Positions 1 to 8,718 of a DNA stretch of 53,851 bases are shown in pieces. The notes under the pieces were generated by a model that ran no database searches, was not told where the DNA came from, and saw nothing but the letters and a program-made list of their open reading frames with translations. The stretch is taken from the NCBI GenBank assembly GCA_964498785.1, contig CAZCJL010000038.1, positions 1 through 53,851 of the forward strand, read 5' to 3'. The DNA is from Mariaggregatimicrobium sp964498785 (GTDB lineage Bacteria > Zhuqueibacterota > Zhuqueibacteria > Thermofontimicrobiales > Thiofontviventaceae). The stretch's first letter is position 1; every line of letters starts with the position of its first letter. The position numbers and the translations under genes are program-made.

Positions 1-68
1 AATCAGGAGATTTTGGGACAAGCCCGGAATGACATTTTACAAAAAAATCAGACTTTTGATACAGCTCC
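1..68. repeat. Dispersed repeat, right-hand part (copy 1)
   Basis: This stretch matches positions 1275-1342 over 68 aligned bases with about 6 differences by my count. It carries the core CAAGCCCGGAATGACATTTT and ends in CAGCTCC. The left half lies outside the window. It is non-coding and probably one of a family of short dispersed elements. Confidence 0.75.
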
Positions 69-97
69 TATCGGGCATCCACTGTGCTTAATTTTAG

Positions 98-133
98 GAG
101 CTTCCCGCTAAAAACATGCGGGAATGACAGCTC
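98..133. repeat. Short palindromic repeat unit
   Basis: A nested hairpin: outer arms GAGCT (98-102) and AGCTC (129-133), inner arms TTCCCGC (102-108) and GCGGGAA (118-124). The phrase GGGAATGAC after it resembles the core of the neighbouring dispersed repeat, so the two may belong to one repeat family. Confidence 0.5.
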
Positions 134-278
134 TGTGCTGAATAGTAACTGTGGCTTTAATATATTATTTATCACAGAGTTGCCTGGATCAACTAATCAA
201 TTCATACCCGGGGATCGATTTTTGGATGTCTGATCAAAATGTCGCGGATGTATTACGAATGTGTTTTAAAGCCGGCCA

Positions 279-560
279 TTAAGTGGGCTGGTACCTGAAA
301 TATTTGTCAGATGCTATGGGCGTCTTCAATATCTGTATTAACCATAAATTATCGTTCTTACAAAAAAAAGTGAGTTGTAGGTTTTCGTACATCTCGCTGG
401 TTTTAAAAATGCCTGCTTTTTCAAAATAAGGTGGTGGCGCGTGCGCGAATGTTTTAACTTCATCCCTTAAATCAGCAGAGATTTTCGCGAAAAAACGGCG
501 GCCGTGGATTCTTGTAAAAGCCGTTTTAGTAAATATGCAGATGTCTAACGGGATAGACCA
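279..560 (-). pseudogene. Possible coding remnant without a start codon
   Basis: On the minus strand a frame of about 93 codons runs from 560 to the TAA at 279-281. An in-frame TAG lies immediately upstream and there is no ATG near its beginning. The amino-acid mix looks protein-like (for example DLRDEVKTFAHAPPPYFEKA). I do not recognise the family. The first third faintly recalls the end of small nucleotidyltransferase domains, but this is weak. A chance open frame is equally possible. Confidence 0.2.
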
Positions 561-583
561 CTAACGCCTGGCGTTAACAATTA

Positions 584-1030
584 TTAGCTATTCATAATAC
601 TTTCATCATAAATTTTACTCACTTTTTCTTTGATTCGTTGTTTCTCGGAAATTAAACCTTGAAAGGCTTTTAATAACAGTTCTTCGTTGGTACATTTTTT
701 AATTTTGGAAAATAATTCAATCGAAATATCAAGTGTTTTCATTATGAAAATAAGCGCTGTGATTTTATCAAATGAATCAACTTTGGAATCATCGATACGA
801 AAATCATCGACGATAATATTATTCATTTTAATATCTTTGAAATTTTCCACAAGTTCATTATTAATTTTTTCCAGTAATTTTATATTTTTAGAGGAAGTGC
901 GTTGTAAGTCCTCAATTGGTTTTTTCAAAGATTTACCTAAATTTTTTTTATCGATTTTACCAAGAATGGAATTAAGTTTCCCTTCCTGTTCAATAATAAA
1001 AGCAAGTATTTCCCGGGCATTTGATTCCAT
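584..1030 (-). CDS. Small helical protein of unknown function
   Basis: A 148-residue, lysine- and glutamate-rich, mostly helical cytoplasmic protein with no signal peptide or membrane segment. The spacing of its helices, and the stretches AFIIEQEGKL (about 10-19) and GLISEKQRIKEK (about 124-135), recall ferritin-like or rubrerythrin-like four-helix bundles. The ExxH iron ligands of that fold are not present (E..R where E..H is expected), so any relation would be to a metal-free version. The ATG at 1030 has the Shine-Dalgarno AGGGG six bases upstream, which supports translation. It is preceded by a strong hairpin (1068-1100) and so is probably transcribed alone. Function unknown; family assignment is a guess. 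Confidence 0.6.
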   Translation of the reverse strand: MESNAREILAFIIEQEGKLNSILGKIDKKNLGKSLKKPIEDLQRTSSKNIKLLEKINNELVENFKDIKMNNIIVDDFRIDDSKVDSFDKITALIFIMKTLDISIELFSKIKKCTNEELLLKAFQGLISEKQRIKEKVSKIYDESIMNS

Positions 1031-1067
1031 TTTATCCCCTTTTTTTGTTGATTAATATAAAAGGCAG

Positions 1068-1100
1068 CCAATCGGTTATTTCAGAAAAATAACCAATTGG
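1068..1100 (-). terminator. 14-bp hairpin between two minus-strand genes
   Basis: Arms CCAATCGGTTATTT (1068-1081) and AAATAACCAATTGG (1087-1100) pair over 14 positions with one mismatch and a 5-base loop. Read on the minus strand it follows the V4R gene and is followed by a short T-rich stretch (CTGCCTTTTAT), so it may end that transcript, or lie in the leader of the gene starting at 1030. Confidence 0.45.
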
Positions 1101-1158
1101 CGGGTGCAATTCCATTTTGTTGGTATTTTAAAATCCTAAACAATGTTCTCGTTCCAAT

Positions 1159-1193
1159 GCTTTGCGTCCAGTAGTAAAAATACGACGCAAAGC
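1159..1193. repeat. Inverted repeat GCTTTGCGTC / GACGCAAAGC
   Basis: Perfect 10-bp arms at 1159-1168 and 1184-1193 with a 15-base spacer. It abuts the dispersed element at 1208-1342 and looks like another short intergenic palindrome rather than part of a gene. Confidence 0.5.
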
Positions 1194-1207
1194 GTCGATC
1201 AATACAT

Positions 1208-1342
1208 GGGGCTGTATAAAAAGTCATTTTTTGGCGTCATTCCTGCGAATGCAGGAATCCCCTAACTTTATAATAATTAGGAGATTTTGGAACAAGCCCG
1301 GAATGACATTTTACAAAAAAATCAAAATTATGAAACAGCTCC
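1208..1342. repeat. Dispersed MITE-like repeat (copy 2, apparently complete)
   Basis: The ends are imperfect inverted repeats: GGGGCTGTATAA on the left and, reverse-complemented, GGAGCTGTTTCATAA on the right. The interior holds a perfect hairpin ATTCCTGC-GAAT-GCAGGAAT (1239-1258) and a weaker CCTAA/TTAGG stem. Its right 68 bases (1275-1342) match positions 1-68. There is no coding capacity for a transposase and no convincing target-site duplication. It could be a non-autonomous mobile element or a REP-like structure. Confidence 0.6.
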
Positions 1343-1395
1343 ACGAGAAATTACCAACTTTTGGGAATTGCTCCCCCAATTGACTGATACATGAA

Positions 1396-2418
1396 TTAAC
1401 TTTCTAATAATTTTTTACTTAATATTTCTTGAGCCGTGCGTTTTAATTTTAGCATAATACTACCAACAGTGATTTTTTTGGAGGTTAATGCCACCAAAAC
1501 CGCTTCCGTCCCGATGTTGGAAAGGGCGATATATCCGTCATCCGAATCAATGAAAACATTATTAAACGTACCCTGTTTCAATTCAATGCCAGCTTGCTTT
1601 GCGACAGAAGAAATTGTTGCCGCCATGGTGCTCACTTTTTGTTCTTCAACATCAGAGCGAAAAGCGCTGGCTAAAATTTCACCATCTGAACTGACAACCG
1701 CACTCGCCAAAACTCCGTCCACGCGTTTCAATTCTTGCAAAGTCTTTTTTAATTTATCTGTAATTTTCATCATACCGTATTCATCCTCTGGAAACGCAAT
1801 GAATTCGCAATATGGATCTCCTTTGCCCACACATTTTGTTTCAATAGTCCGCATTTTTCGTTGAAAGATGTTACAACATATACCAGCATTAAACCCTTGA
1901 ATAATTAAACAACACGATTGGTCATAAGTACCGTATTGTTTTACAAAGGTGTTAACATCTGCCCTGTTCCAGGCGCGTAAATGGAGATGTGCTTTTTGCA
2001 TATCATATTTAATTGTTTCCCAAACACCCCAACCCATGCTTGCGTAGAGGATATCATTAAAATGTGGTGTTGGCTGTTTTAACGATTTTGCCATGTACTC
2101 CAGATAATTTTTTGCATCTTCATAACCATATCGGAAACCAGCAGAATATAAAACAGCTTTGGCGCCGTTGTACCCCATTAGTTTGATAAGCTCACCATGA
2201 ATTGTTGCCCATAAAATAGGCCTGGAAAATATAAGCTGCATATCATGCTTTAGCCATGTTTCTCCATTAATGGTATCGAATCTTAACGCATCGGGTGCTA
2301 TGTGTTCCGAAAATGGAGCACTCTTTTTTTCGAATTCTTTTTCATGCTTATTAGTTGAGAACGGCATATTTGTCCATTCTTCTACTAATTGTTGCAGTTC
2401 TTTGTTGTAAATATTCAT
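1396..2418 (-). CDS. V4R-domain sensor fused to a Roadblock/LC7 domain
   Basis: About 340 residues. Residues 55-100 resemble the N-terminal part of XylR-type sensors (SRPILWATIHGEL). Residues 165-208 have the V4R signature: CCLIIQGFNAG, then CVGKGDPYCEF, with Cys169/170, 181/182, 196 and 204. V4R domains bind small ligands or metals in aromatic-sensing regulators and bacteriochlorophyll reductases. Residues 230-335 (VDGVLASAVVSSDGEILAS) look like a Roadblock/LC7 domain, a dimerisation module usually paired with small GTPases. The protein is cytoplasmic. The longer frame starts with TTG at 2433, but ATG at 2418 has the Shine-Dalgarno AGAGGT five bases upstream, so I use it. No GTPase gene is adjacent. 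Its job may be ligand sensing and signalling; ligand unknown. Confidence 0.8.
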   Translation of the reverse strand: MNIYNKELQQLVEEWTNMPFSTNKHEKEFEKKSAPFSEHIAPDALRFDTINGETWLKHDMQLIFSRPILWATIHGELIKLMGYNGAKAVLYSAGFRYGYEDAKNYLEYMAKSLKQPTPHFNDILYASMGWGVWETIKYDMQKAHLHLRAWNRADVNTFVKQYGTYDQSCCLIIQGFNAGICCNIFQRKMRTIETKCVGKGDPYCEFIAFPEDEYGMMKITDKLKKTLQELKRVDGVLASAVVSSDGEILASAFRSDVEEQKVSTMAATISSVAKQAGIELKQGTFNNVFIDSDDGYIALSNIGTEAVLVALTSKKITVGSIMLKLKRTAQEILSKKLLES

Positions 2419-3305
2419 AGCTACCTCTTTCAATTTTGATTAATATATTTTGATCCATTCTAAACAATGTTCAATAAATGTTTTTTGTTTTGCAAAACCT
2501 ATTCCAATAATATGGAATACAGTTAATCATGCACAAAACACCAAAACAAATTATAATATCAATGAAAGACGAATATTAGTAGTATTGAGTTGTATCGTAT
2601 TAACAATGTAATAGATAAAATATTACAGACTGCGTAATTACGCGGAATATAGATTTTAGTGACATTGTTGGATTGCAAATAGGGTTGTAACAATAAAGTA
2701 ATAAAGCTAATGTCGCAACATGGAACACTGTAAAATTAAGTGTTTTAAGGTGAAACAGTTTATAAATATCTGTTTCAACCCAACAAAAAAAGTTTTTACG
2801 CAAGTATCTAAATTGAATAATTCATAAATAGTTACTGCAGAGTCGCTAAGGCATAAAGAAATAAAAACGTAATTCTATTTGTGAATATAAACTCAGTTTT
2901 TAAAATCGGTTTGTTTTGAAACAATTACGATCTTTTATTTTATCGGGGCAAAAATAAGAATAATTCTATTTTGAATCCATCCTTGATAAAGAATCGTATC
3001 CACCGAACCGTAATTAAAGACATAAATTTAACGGAACGAGGCGTTTTATTGCCAGTTTATCAGACGCATGCCGCAGGGCTCGTTAGAATGATAAAACAGA
3101 CAACCGCTATTTAGAATAATGCGTTGCGTGATGGCGTCTTTGCGGTATATGAATTATTGAGGTAAAAAAATAGGAATACAAAAGAATGGTGAAAATAACA
3201 GACTATCAGATATTCGTAAATTGTAAATAAAATGGGCGTAGTTTTGGGGGATAAAGTCATGTTTTGTTGAAGGCAAGTAACTACGCCCAATATTGGATTA
3301 CTGTT
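2419..3305. other. Long gene-free region
   Basis: Nearly 890 AT-rich bases with no convincing gene. It holds the perfect palindrome GCGTAATTACGC (2632-2643) and the hairpin at 3233-3289. Phrases such as CGCTAAGGCATAAAGAAATAAA near 2845 and GGCGTCTTTGCGG near 3133 look like degraded copies of a common intergenic repeat in opposite orientation. An open frame on the minus strand at 2600-2803 has no good ribosome site and reads as chance. Confidence 0.5.
3233..3289 (-). terminator. Long-loop hairpin downstream of the luciferase-like gene
   Basis: Perfect 11-bp arms TGGGCGTAGTT (3233-3243) and AACTACGCCCA (3279-3289) with a 35-base spacer, starting 17 bases below the stop codon of the minus-strand gene ending at 3306. 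It has no clear T-run. It may be a 3'-end stabilising hairpin or an operator. Confidence 0.4.
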
Positions 3306-4415
3306 TTATATGCGTGATGAATTTCTCTGATAGAGTTTTCTTTTGTACTTTTTTTTAATAGGGGTAATGACTCTGTCTACGATCAATTCCAAATTTGCAT
3401 CGATAGTAGGTGCAGTACCATAAGGAGGCGAAAATAAAATACCACGGATATTTATTTGGGAAATGAGATTTTCCAGCTTTTCCACTACTTGGGTCGGATT
3501 TCCGGATAATGATAATGTTTTAACCATATAATCAGAAATATATGGTGATGCCTGTTCATATTGCCCCAGTTTTGAGTGGTATTCTATTTTACTAATTGTC
3601 TCAGTGTTAACATCAAACCCGCTTTTGGACATCACACCCTTTAAATAAGGCAGGTAAACAGCCATAGTTTTTTTTGCCCGATGATAAGCCTGTTTTTCAT
3701 CAAGTGAAATGCACGACATACCGCCGATGGAAAAATAAGGCATTTTCACTCGATTTTCATTGTTAATACCAGAGTAAAAATTTTGATACAATTCTCTTAA
3801 AAGTTTTAAATTCCAGCTTTCAGCAACTTGAAGTTCATCGCAAAATCGACCGGCCATTACGGCCATTTTGTCATTCCATGAACCAAGGATAATAGGAATA
3901 TCCGCGCGTGGCGGAGCCCAGCGTAAAACCGCTTTTTCATTCGCATTAAAGAATTCTCCGTCAAACGGCTTATTATCTTTATTGAGAAATCTCCTGACAA
4001 GATGGATTGTCTCTTCGCAACCCTTTCGTGTTCGATATTCATCATTGTCTATATTCAAAAAATCGAAAAATGCTCCTCGACCAAGCCCAAGGATTCCTCG
4101 ACAGTCGGAGGTTTCGTCGAGAAATACGATATTTTCAGCAATCATTGCCGGATGTACATAAAAGCCATTTACGACACAAGGCCCTAGTTCAATCCACTCT
4201 GTATTTCTGGCAATTAAATTGAGGATTGGCCATGATGGGCGATACATTAAATCATCATACACATAGATGCGATCAAAACCAAGGGCTTCGATTAATTTTC
4301 CAATCCGAATATATTCTTTTGGGGATTTATCGCCCCGCAAAGCAACGTAAAATTTTAGTTCACGATCTTCCGGAATCTTAAAGAGATTGTCAGAATCATG
4401 ATTTGTATTTGCCAT
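3306..4415 (-). CDS. Luciferase-like (LLM class) flavin-dependent oxidoreductase
   Basis: 369 residues, cytoplasmic. The TIM-barrel pattern of bacterial luciferase-like monooxygenases and F420-dependent reductases is visible: EYIRIGKLIEALGFDRIYVYDD near residues 34-55, GPCVVNGFYVHPAMIAE (78-94), then GILGLGRGAF (about 106-115), and DIPIILGSWNDKMAVMAGRF around residue 172, where Mer-type enzymes bind the phosphate of F420 or FMN. Members oxidise or reduce small organic substrates with a reduced flavin; this substrate is not evident. ATG at 4415 has CTGGAG eight bases upstream. The gene lies 39 bases after the KamA-family gene on the same strand, so the two are probably one operon, with this gene second and a hairpin behind it. 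Confidence 0.8.
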   Translation of the reverse strand: MANTNHDSDNLFKIPEDRELKFYVALRGDKSPKEYIRIGKLIEALGFDRIYVYDDLMYRPSWPILNLIARNTEWIELGPCVVNGFYVHPAMIAENIVFLDETSDCRGILGLGRGAFFDFLNIDNDEYRTRKGCEETIHLVRRFLNKDNKPFDGEFFNANEKAVLRWAPPRADIPIILGSWNDKMAVMAGRFCDELQVAESWNLKLLRELYQNFYSGINNENRVKMPYFSIGGMSCISLDEKQAYHRAKKTMAVYLPYLKGVMSKSGFDVNTETISKIEYHSKLGQYEQASPYISDYMVKTLSLSGNPTQVVEKLENLISQINIRGILFSPPYGTAPTIDANLELIVDRVITPIKKKYKRKLYQRNSSRI

Positions 4416-4454
4416 CTAATACTCCAGTTAATTCAATAGTCTGATTATAATCGG

Positions 4455-5666
4455 TTAATCATCGTTTCCATCAAGGTAAATTCCCTGAATATAGCCGTCC
4501 TCTGTTATCGTATGCATTGGCGGGAGTTCCTTTCTGGCGATACGTTTGAATTCTTCACCTTTGTAAAGCATTTTTACACGGATTAATCTCGTGCCGTTTT
4601 GGGGGATGTATTTAAATTTTGTATCTGGACCAACATGAACTTTACCGCCGGACGGAGCATAAACATAATGCGGAATAATTGTTGATGATTCTGTGCATAA
4701 ATATCTGTAAATATCCAATCCTTTTTGAACCGTGGTGCGCAAATGGTCACTGCCTTCCACTGGCATACAGTGATTAAAATAATACGGAATCATATTATTA
4801 CAAATGATTAATGAGAATAGCCTTTTAATTGTAGCAATATCATCGTTGATTCCTTTTAAAAGCACTGCTTGATTTCGCAGCGTAATTCCTCGGGAAGTCA
4901 ACTTGTGACATGATTCAATGACCTCGGGCGCAAGTTCATCCGGGTGATTGAAATGTACATTTATTGCCAAATATTTACTTTTGGAAGGATTTTTAAAATT
5001 TGGCCGTATGTACGAAGCAAGCCGATCGCAGAGCTCGTTTGTGTAAATGTCGGGCATATTAAGAAGTGTTCGTGTCCCGACGCGAATTTCTGTAACATTG
5101 TCTAATCCCAATAATTTATCCAACAAATAGAATAATTTTTCCTGATCCATAAGCGGCTCGCCACCAGTAATGAGAGCACCGCGAACTTCAGCCATTTTCC
5201 CGACTTCTTCTGTCGCATGGTCTATTTCGTCAAATGTCATTCCCCTTTTACCTCTCATAACCCTGCTTTTTTTATAACAGAAACGACAGTATGCCGGACA
5301 ATCAAAGAACGGAGTCATTAGAACACGATCTCGGTAAAGCCTTTCTAAACCATAGGTCGCAGAGGTCTTTTTTCCTTCTTCAAATGGTGTGGGAGTACCA
5401 ATGGTGCTTAATTCCTTTGGTGAGGGAAGAAATTGTTTGCGAATCGCTTCTGATTTAGCCATCAAAGACTTTAAGTATGTTGTAAACCGAACAGGATATT
5501 TTTCGTTGACCATTTCAACAATGTCTCGTTCGTTCTGGTTTGAAGCATAATGATAAAAAAGGTCATCTTGTTGAGAATGCTTAATGATTTTATCTCTCCA
5601 GAAAGGTAATGCCTTTGCAGCTTTTAAATCTTCAGGGATTACATTATGTAATTCTGTTTTATCCAT
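4455..5666 (-). CDS. KamA-family radical SAM enzyme, not a canonical lysine 2,3-aminomutase
   Basis: 403 residues. The radical SAM cluster motif is C123-x3-C127-x2-C130 (CPAYCRFC), with SAM-binding GGEP at 168-171. The C-terminal half aligns with lysine 2,3-aminomutase: IPYYFNHC (293-300), HLRT (308-311) and APSGGK (337-342), where Lys342 would hold PLP. The two aspartates that recognise the lysine epsilon-amine in the clostridial enzyme (Asp293 and Asp330) align here with Met301 and Tyr336. The reaction is therefore probably an aminomutase or a related PLP-radical step on another amino acid. The start at 5666 has an excellent AAGGAGGA. Likely co-transcribed with the luciferase-like gene downstream. 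A paralogue lies at 21443-22573. Confidence 0.8.
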   Translation of the reverse strand: MDKTELHNVIPEDLKAAKALPFWRDKIIKHSQQDDLFYHYASNQNERDIVEMVNEKYPVRFTTYLKSLMAKSEAIRKQFLPSPKELSTIGTPTPFEEGKKTSATYGLERLYRDRVLMTPFFDCPAYCRFCYKKSRVMRGKRGMTFDEIDHATEEVGKMAEVRGALITGGEPLMDQEKLFYLLDKLLGLDNVTEIRVGTRTLLNMPDIYTNELCDRLASYIRPNFKNPSKSKYLAINVHFNHPDELAPEVIESCHKLTSRGITLRNQAVLLKGINDDIATIKRLFSLIICNNMIPYYFNHCMPVEGSDHLRTTVQKGLDIYRYLCTESSTIIPHYVYAPSGGKVHVGPDTKFKYIPQNGTRLIRVKMLYKGEEFKRIARKELPPMHTITEDGYIQGIYLDGNDD

Positions 5667-6349
5667 AGAGTCCTCCTTAAATTAGGGTGTTGATATGGTA
5701 ACCAAAATCAATTGCAATTATAGTTACATGGCTAAGCAGTGTAGATAGCAATATAAAGTGATTCCATACAGGTTAGCATTTAAAATTAATGTAACTATGT
5801 TTTGTTAAGCCTGTTTATGAATATTGCTTGAATAATTCAGGTTTTCAAATTATCCACTATTAAAAGATAATAATAAAACACTCATTAATGAAAGTATGCT
5901 GTGAGGCTGACAAACTGCTGATGTGTTGTCTAAATCAGCTATCATCAATTCGTGAAAATATGTTACGGCTAATATGCCTTTCAAATTACTGGAATGATGA
6001 CAAAACATAAAAATTAAGACAGGTTCGATTATGAGGATCAGTCTATATTGAAAAACAACTATTTAATTTAAAAATATAATATTTGTAATAATCAGTATTA
6101 CATAATGATAGTAAATTAATTAGAAAAAGTCAAGTATAATATTTAAGGAGCTTAGGCTAAAACAACTTTGGATAGTAACGGGAGTTTTATATTTGTTGAT
6201 TTATAGTGAGATGTAACAATAAATAGTAAAAATATGTAATATAATAATAATTAATTAACATTAAATTATTAATAAAAATAGCACATTAAATAGGTGGCGT
6301 TGTGTTCGAATATGACCAGGTAGTAGCAATAATATAGTGATATGGGTAA
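5667..6349. other. Very AT-rich gene-free region
   Basis: Some 680 bases with many stops in all frames and no recognisable RNA. On the minus strand a TATAAT lies about 40 bases upstream of the KamA gene (forward ATTATA near 5720) and may be its -10 element, with a poor -35 box. Confidence 0.45.
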
Positions 6350-8671
6350 TTATTTGCTCTGATGATTTTTTTGAAATTTATCTGATATATTGATTAATAA
6401 AATAGACAAAATACCCAAAAATGCACCGAAAATGCTCCAGATAAGATATTCCGAAAAGAAGGGAAATTGGTGCACCGGAATATTAATATACAGGTGATGG
6501 TTCATTGTTTTAAAAAGAACAAACATGTACTTCGTTGTATCGCTGATAAAGAAGCCGGCGATGCTCCCCAGTAATGCGCCGAAAACAGCCCCTTTTTTAC
6601 CAAAGGCAGAAAACGCCAGGCTGGTGAACAGAACCAAAACTCCGATTAATAAAGAATGAGGTAGGTTTGTAATTAAACGTGTGTTTGTGAAACGAAAAAG
6701 GGTAAAAAGTATCATAAAACTAAATATAGATAAAAAATTTATTGGTGTTCGGCGTGATTTTATTTCAGATACGTTAATCACAATCGGAAAGAATTTTGAA
6801 AATTGATTGGAGCGAATGAGTAACTGACCGACATGCTCGCCGATTGCCAGTTTTTTTGCATCAATAACAAGTTTAATGCGTTGTTTATTTTTGCGTAAAA
6901 CGCCAGGTTTTACCTTCAACCAATCTGAAAGGGGGGTAATTGTTCGCTTTTCTTTTTTTATTAACGGCCGAGTATTAACAGTAATGTGCCTAACGATTTT
7001 TTTTCGATTTGTTACCTGTATCTTTACAGCTTTACTTGTGGATGCTTTGTTGGATGAAATACCACCGAAACGTGCATGAATAGGTATTGAAATAGTTCCG
7101 ACATTTGATTGAATTGCTATTTGTGTTTGAATATTTTTATCAATAGCCATGGACTCTGTTGTAATTGTAAAAGGAAAACGTACTTTTTGACCGGACAAAC
7201 AGGCAAATGTCTTTTTTGGGGTAGTAATCCATTTAGACTTAACGACCACTGTTCCCGTAAGACAGCCATATCCGTTATTTGATATTGAAATCACAAAGCT
7301 TTTCGCATATCCCGGGGTCAAAGTGCCAAGATTTAAGCTCGTTTTATTCACGCCAAGTTCAGGCGGAAGATAGTGGTCAGAAGAAGCAAGAAATTCATCT
7401 AATCCTTTATCATTATTTTTTGCTGATTTTCGGATTGAACGGGCTTTTTGTGCGAGTGATTTACCAGCGGGAAATTTTTTAAGCCATTTTTCAACATTAC
7501 CGTTGTTAAGCTGTTGCTTTGCATCGTTCCAATCTTCATAACAAATTGCGATAAATTCCTTAAGTGAGTATGCTTTTTTCTGTGATGCGAATACAAACGG
7601 CGGTATTGACGTTTTTTTTACGGGTTTAGTTGAAGAACCACAATTCGGGCAATATCGATTTCCTGCTCCAATGCGAGCTTTGCATTGTGGACATACTTTT
7701 TGGGCAGATGTTTTACCACTGAGATACAGTGCATTGTGCATTTCCTGAACGTTTTTAAAACGCTGTTCCTTTTTCATTTTCATCGCTTTAACGATTACTT
7801 TTTCAAGGCGTTTTGATACTGTTTTATTTAAGCTGCCAGGCGAAGGTGAAATATCCATATTAGTTGTTCTTGAAAGAGCGTCTTTGGGCTCAACACCTGT
7901 GGAGAGAAAATAGAGAATTGCGCCAAAGGAATATATATCCGATTTAAAATCTGTATTTCCTTTACCGCCCTGATACTGCTCCGGGGATGAGTAGGCATAC
8001 GATGCAGCCCGCGCGAGATGGCGGGTTCCCTGCCCCGAAATATTTTCCTTGGAAATTCCAAAATCAATTAAAGAAATGGAATTGTCTTTACGAACAAGAA
8101 TATTTTCTGGTTTAAGGTCTCTATGTACAACATTTTTTGAATGAATGTAGTCAAGTACATCACATATTTGATTTGCATAATTCAGAATTGATGATTCATT
8201 CATTCCGATGGTGTTTTTTTGGGCCAGGTCTTCCAGGCTCTCTCCTTCAATATATTCCATTACGCTGTAGTGAAATTTTTTATGGTTGAACCGCTCATAA
8301 AGACGAGGAATGGACGGATGATTTAGCATTGTCAGGAATTCATCTTCTTTTGCATCACAAATCGAGAGAGGAATTTCCTTTATTGCCCGTAATTGATTAA
8401 ACAGGGATTCGTCCTCGGCAAGATATGTCGCACCGAACCCACCTTTGCCAATCATTTTTATGATCTTATACTTTTTCTTCAAAATAGTCCCGGGTTCCAG
8501 AATCCAGCCGTATAATTTGCTCACTTTTCCGGTGGCAGACATTTCTCCGTGTACAACCAGGCGCGCATTCAGAGCACATTCAGGATTCAGGCAGGCGTAA
8601 TTATTTTGAGTAATTCGTTTTACTGAATATCTTTTTCCGCATTGAGGACATTTAAAATATACGTTCGCCAT
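6350..8671 (-). CDS. Membrane Ser/Thr protein kinase with zinc ribbons and extracytoplasmic-type beta domains
   Basis: 773 residues from the ATG at 8671. Domains in order: zinc ribbon (C8, C11, C27, C32); Hanks-type kinase about 70-315 with glycine loop GKGGFG (75-80), Lys98 in AIKEI, HRD 183-185, DFG 203-205 and SPE 229-231; a second zinc ribbon (C327, C330, C341, C344); a helical segment with WNDAKQQL (381-388) and WL (396-397); two Ig-like beta domains about 440-635; four membrane segments (about 644-660, 673-690, 693-710, 741-762). All catalytic residues are present, so it should be active. A longer frame reaches 8749, but that extension overlaps the hairpin 8719-8761, while ATG 8671 follows GGAGAGGAG. 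It belongs to a module with FHA, vWA, PP2C and LysM genes. Confidence 0.9.
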   Translation of the reverse strand: MANVYFKCPQCGKRYSVKRITQNNYACLNPECALNARLVVHGEMSATGKVSKLYGWILEPGTILKKKYKIIKMIGKGGFGATYLAEDESLFNQLRAIKEIPLSICDAKEDEFLTMLNHPSIPRLYERFNHKKFHYSVMEYIEGESLEDLAQKNTIGMNESSILNYANQICDVLDYIHSKNVVHRDLKPENILVRKDNSISLIDFGISKENISGQGTRHLARAASYAYSSPEQYQGGKGNTDFKSDIYSFGAILYFLSTGVEPKDALSRTTNMDISPSPGSLNKTVSKRLEKVIVKAMKMKKEQRFKNVQEMHNALYLSGKTSAQKVCPQCKARIGAGNRYCPNCGSSTKPVKKTSIPPFVFASQKKAYSLKEFIAICYEDWNDAKQQLNNGNVEKWLKKFPAGKSLAQKARSIRKSAKNNDKGLDEFLASSDHYLPPELGVNKTSLNLGTLTPGYAKSFVISISNNGYGCLTGTVVVKSKWITTPKKTFACLSGQKVRFPFTITTESMAIDKNIQTQIAIQSNVGTISIPIHARFGGISSNKASTSKAVKIQVTNRKKIVRHITVNTRPLIKKEKRTITPLSDWLKVKPGVLRKNKQRIKLVIDAKKLAIGEHVGQLLIRSNQFSKFFPIVINVSEIKSRRTPINFLSIFSFMILFTLFRFTNTRLITNLPHSLLIGVLVLFTSLAFSAFGKKGAVFGALLGSIAGFFISDTTKYMFVLFKTMNHHLYINIPVHQFPFFSEYLIWSIFGAFLGILSILLINISDKFQKNHQSK

Positions 8672-8718
8672 TATTGTCCAACTCCTCTCCATTCTTAACA
8701 ATAAATCCGCATAAAATG

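Larger units (their letters stand above)
69..583. other. Gene-free stretch at the left end
   Basis: Apart from the repeat unit at 98-133 and the weak coding remnant at 279-560, I see no gene here. A near-perfect palindrome, TAACGC-CTG-GCGTTA (562-576), sits 8 bases below the stop codon of the next minus-strand gene. It lacks a T-run, so I do not call it a terminator. Confidence 0.5.

Noticed and set aside
1162..1383. 73-codon open frame across the dispersed repeat
   Set aside because: It is made almost wholly of repeat and palindrome sequence.
2600..2803. 67-codon open frame in the gap between the V4R and luciferase-like genes
   Set aside because: No ribosome site, no recognisable domain and a composition like non-coding AT-rich DNA.
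2833..3160. An inverted-repeat-bounded mobile element in the long gap
   Set aside because: The two ends (near 2845 and 3133) are only loosely complementary and nothing between them resembles an element.
4455..5666. Calling this gene lysine 2,3-aminomutase (kamA)
   Set aside because: Both aspartates that recognise the lysine side chain are replaced, so the substrate is unlikely to be lysine.
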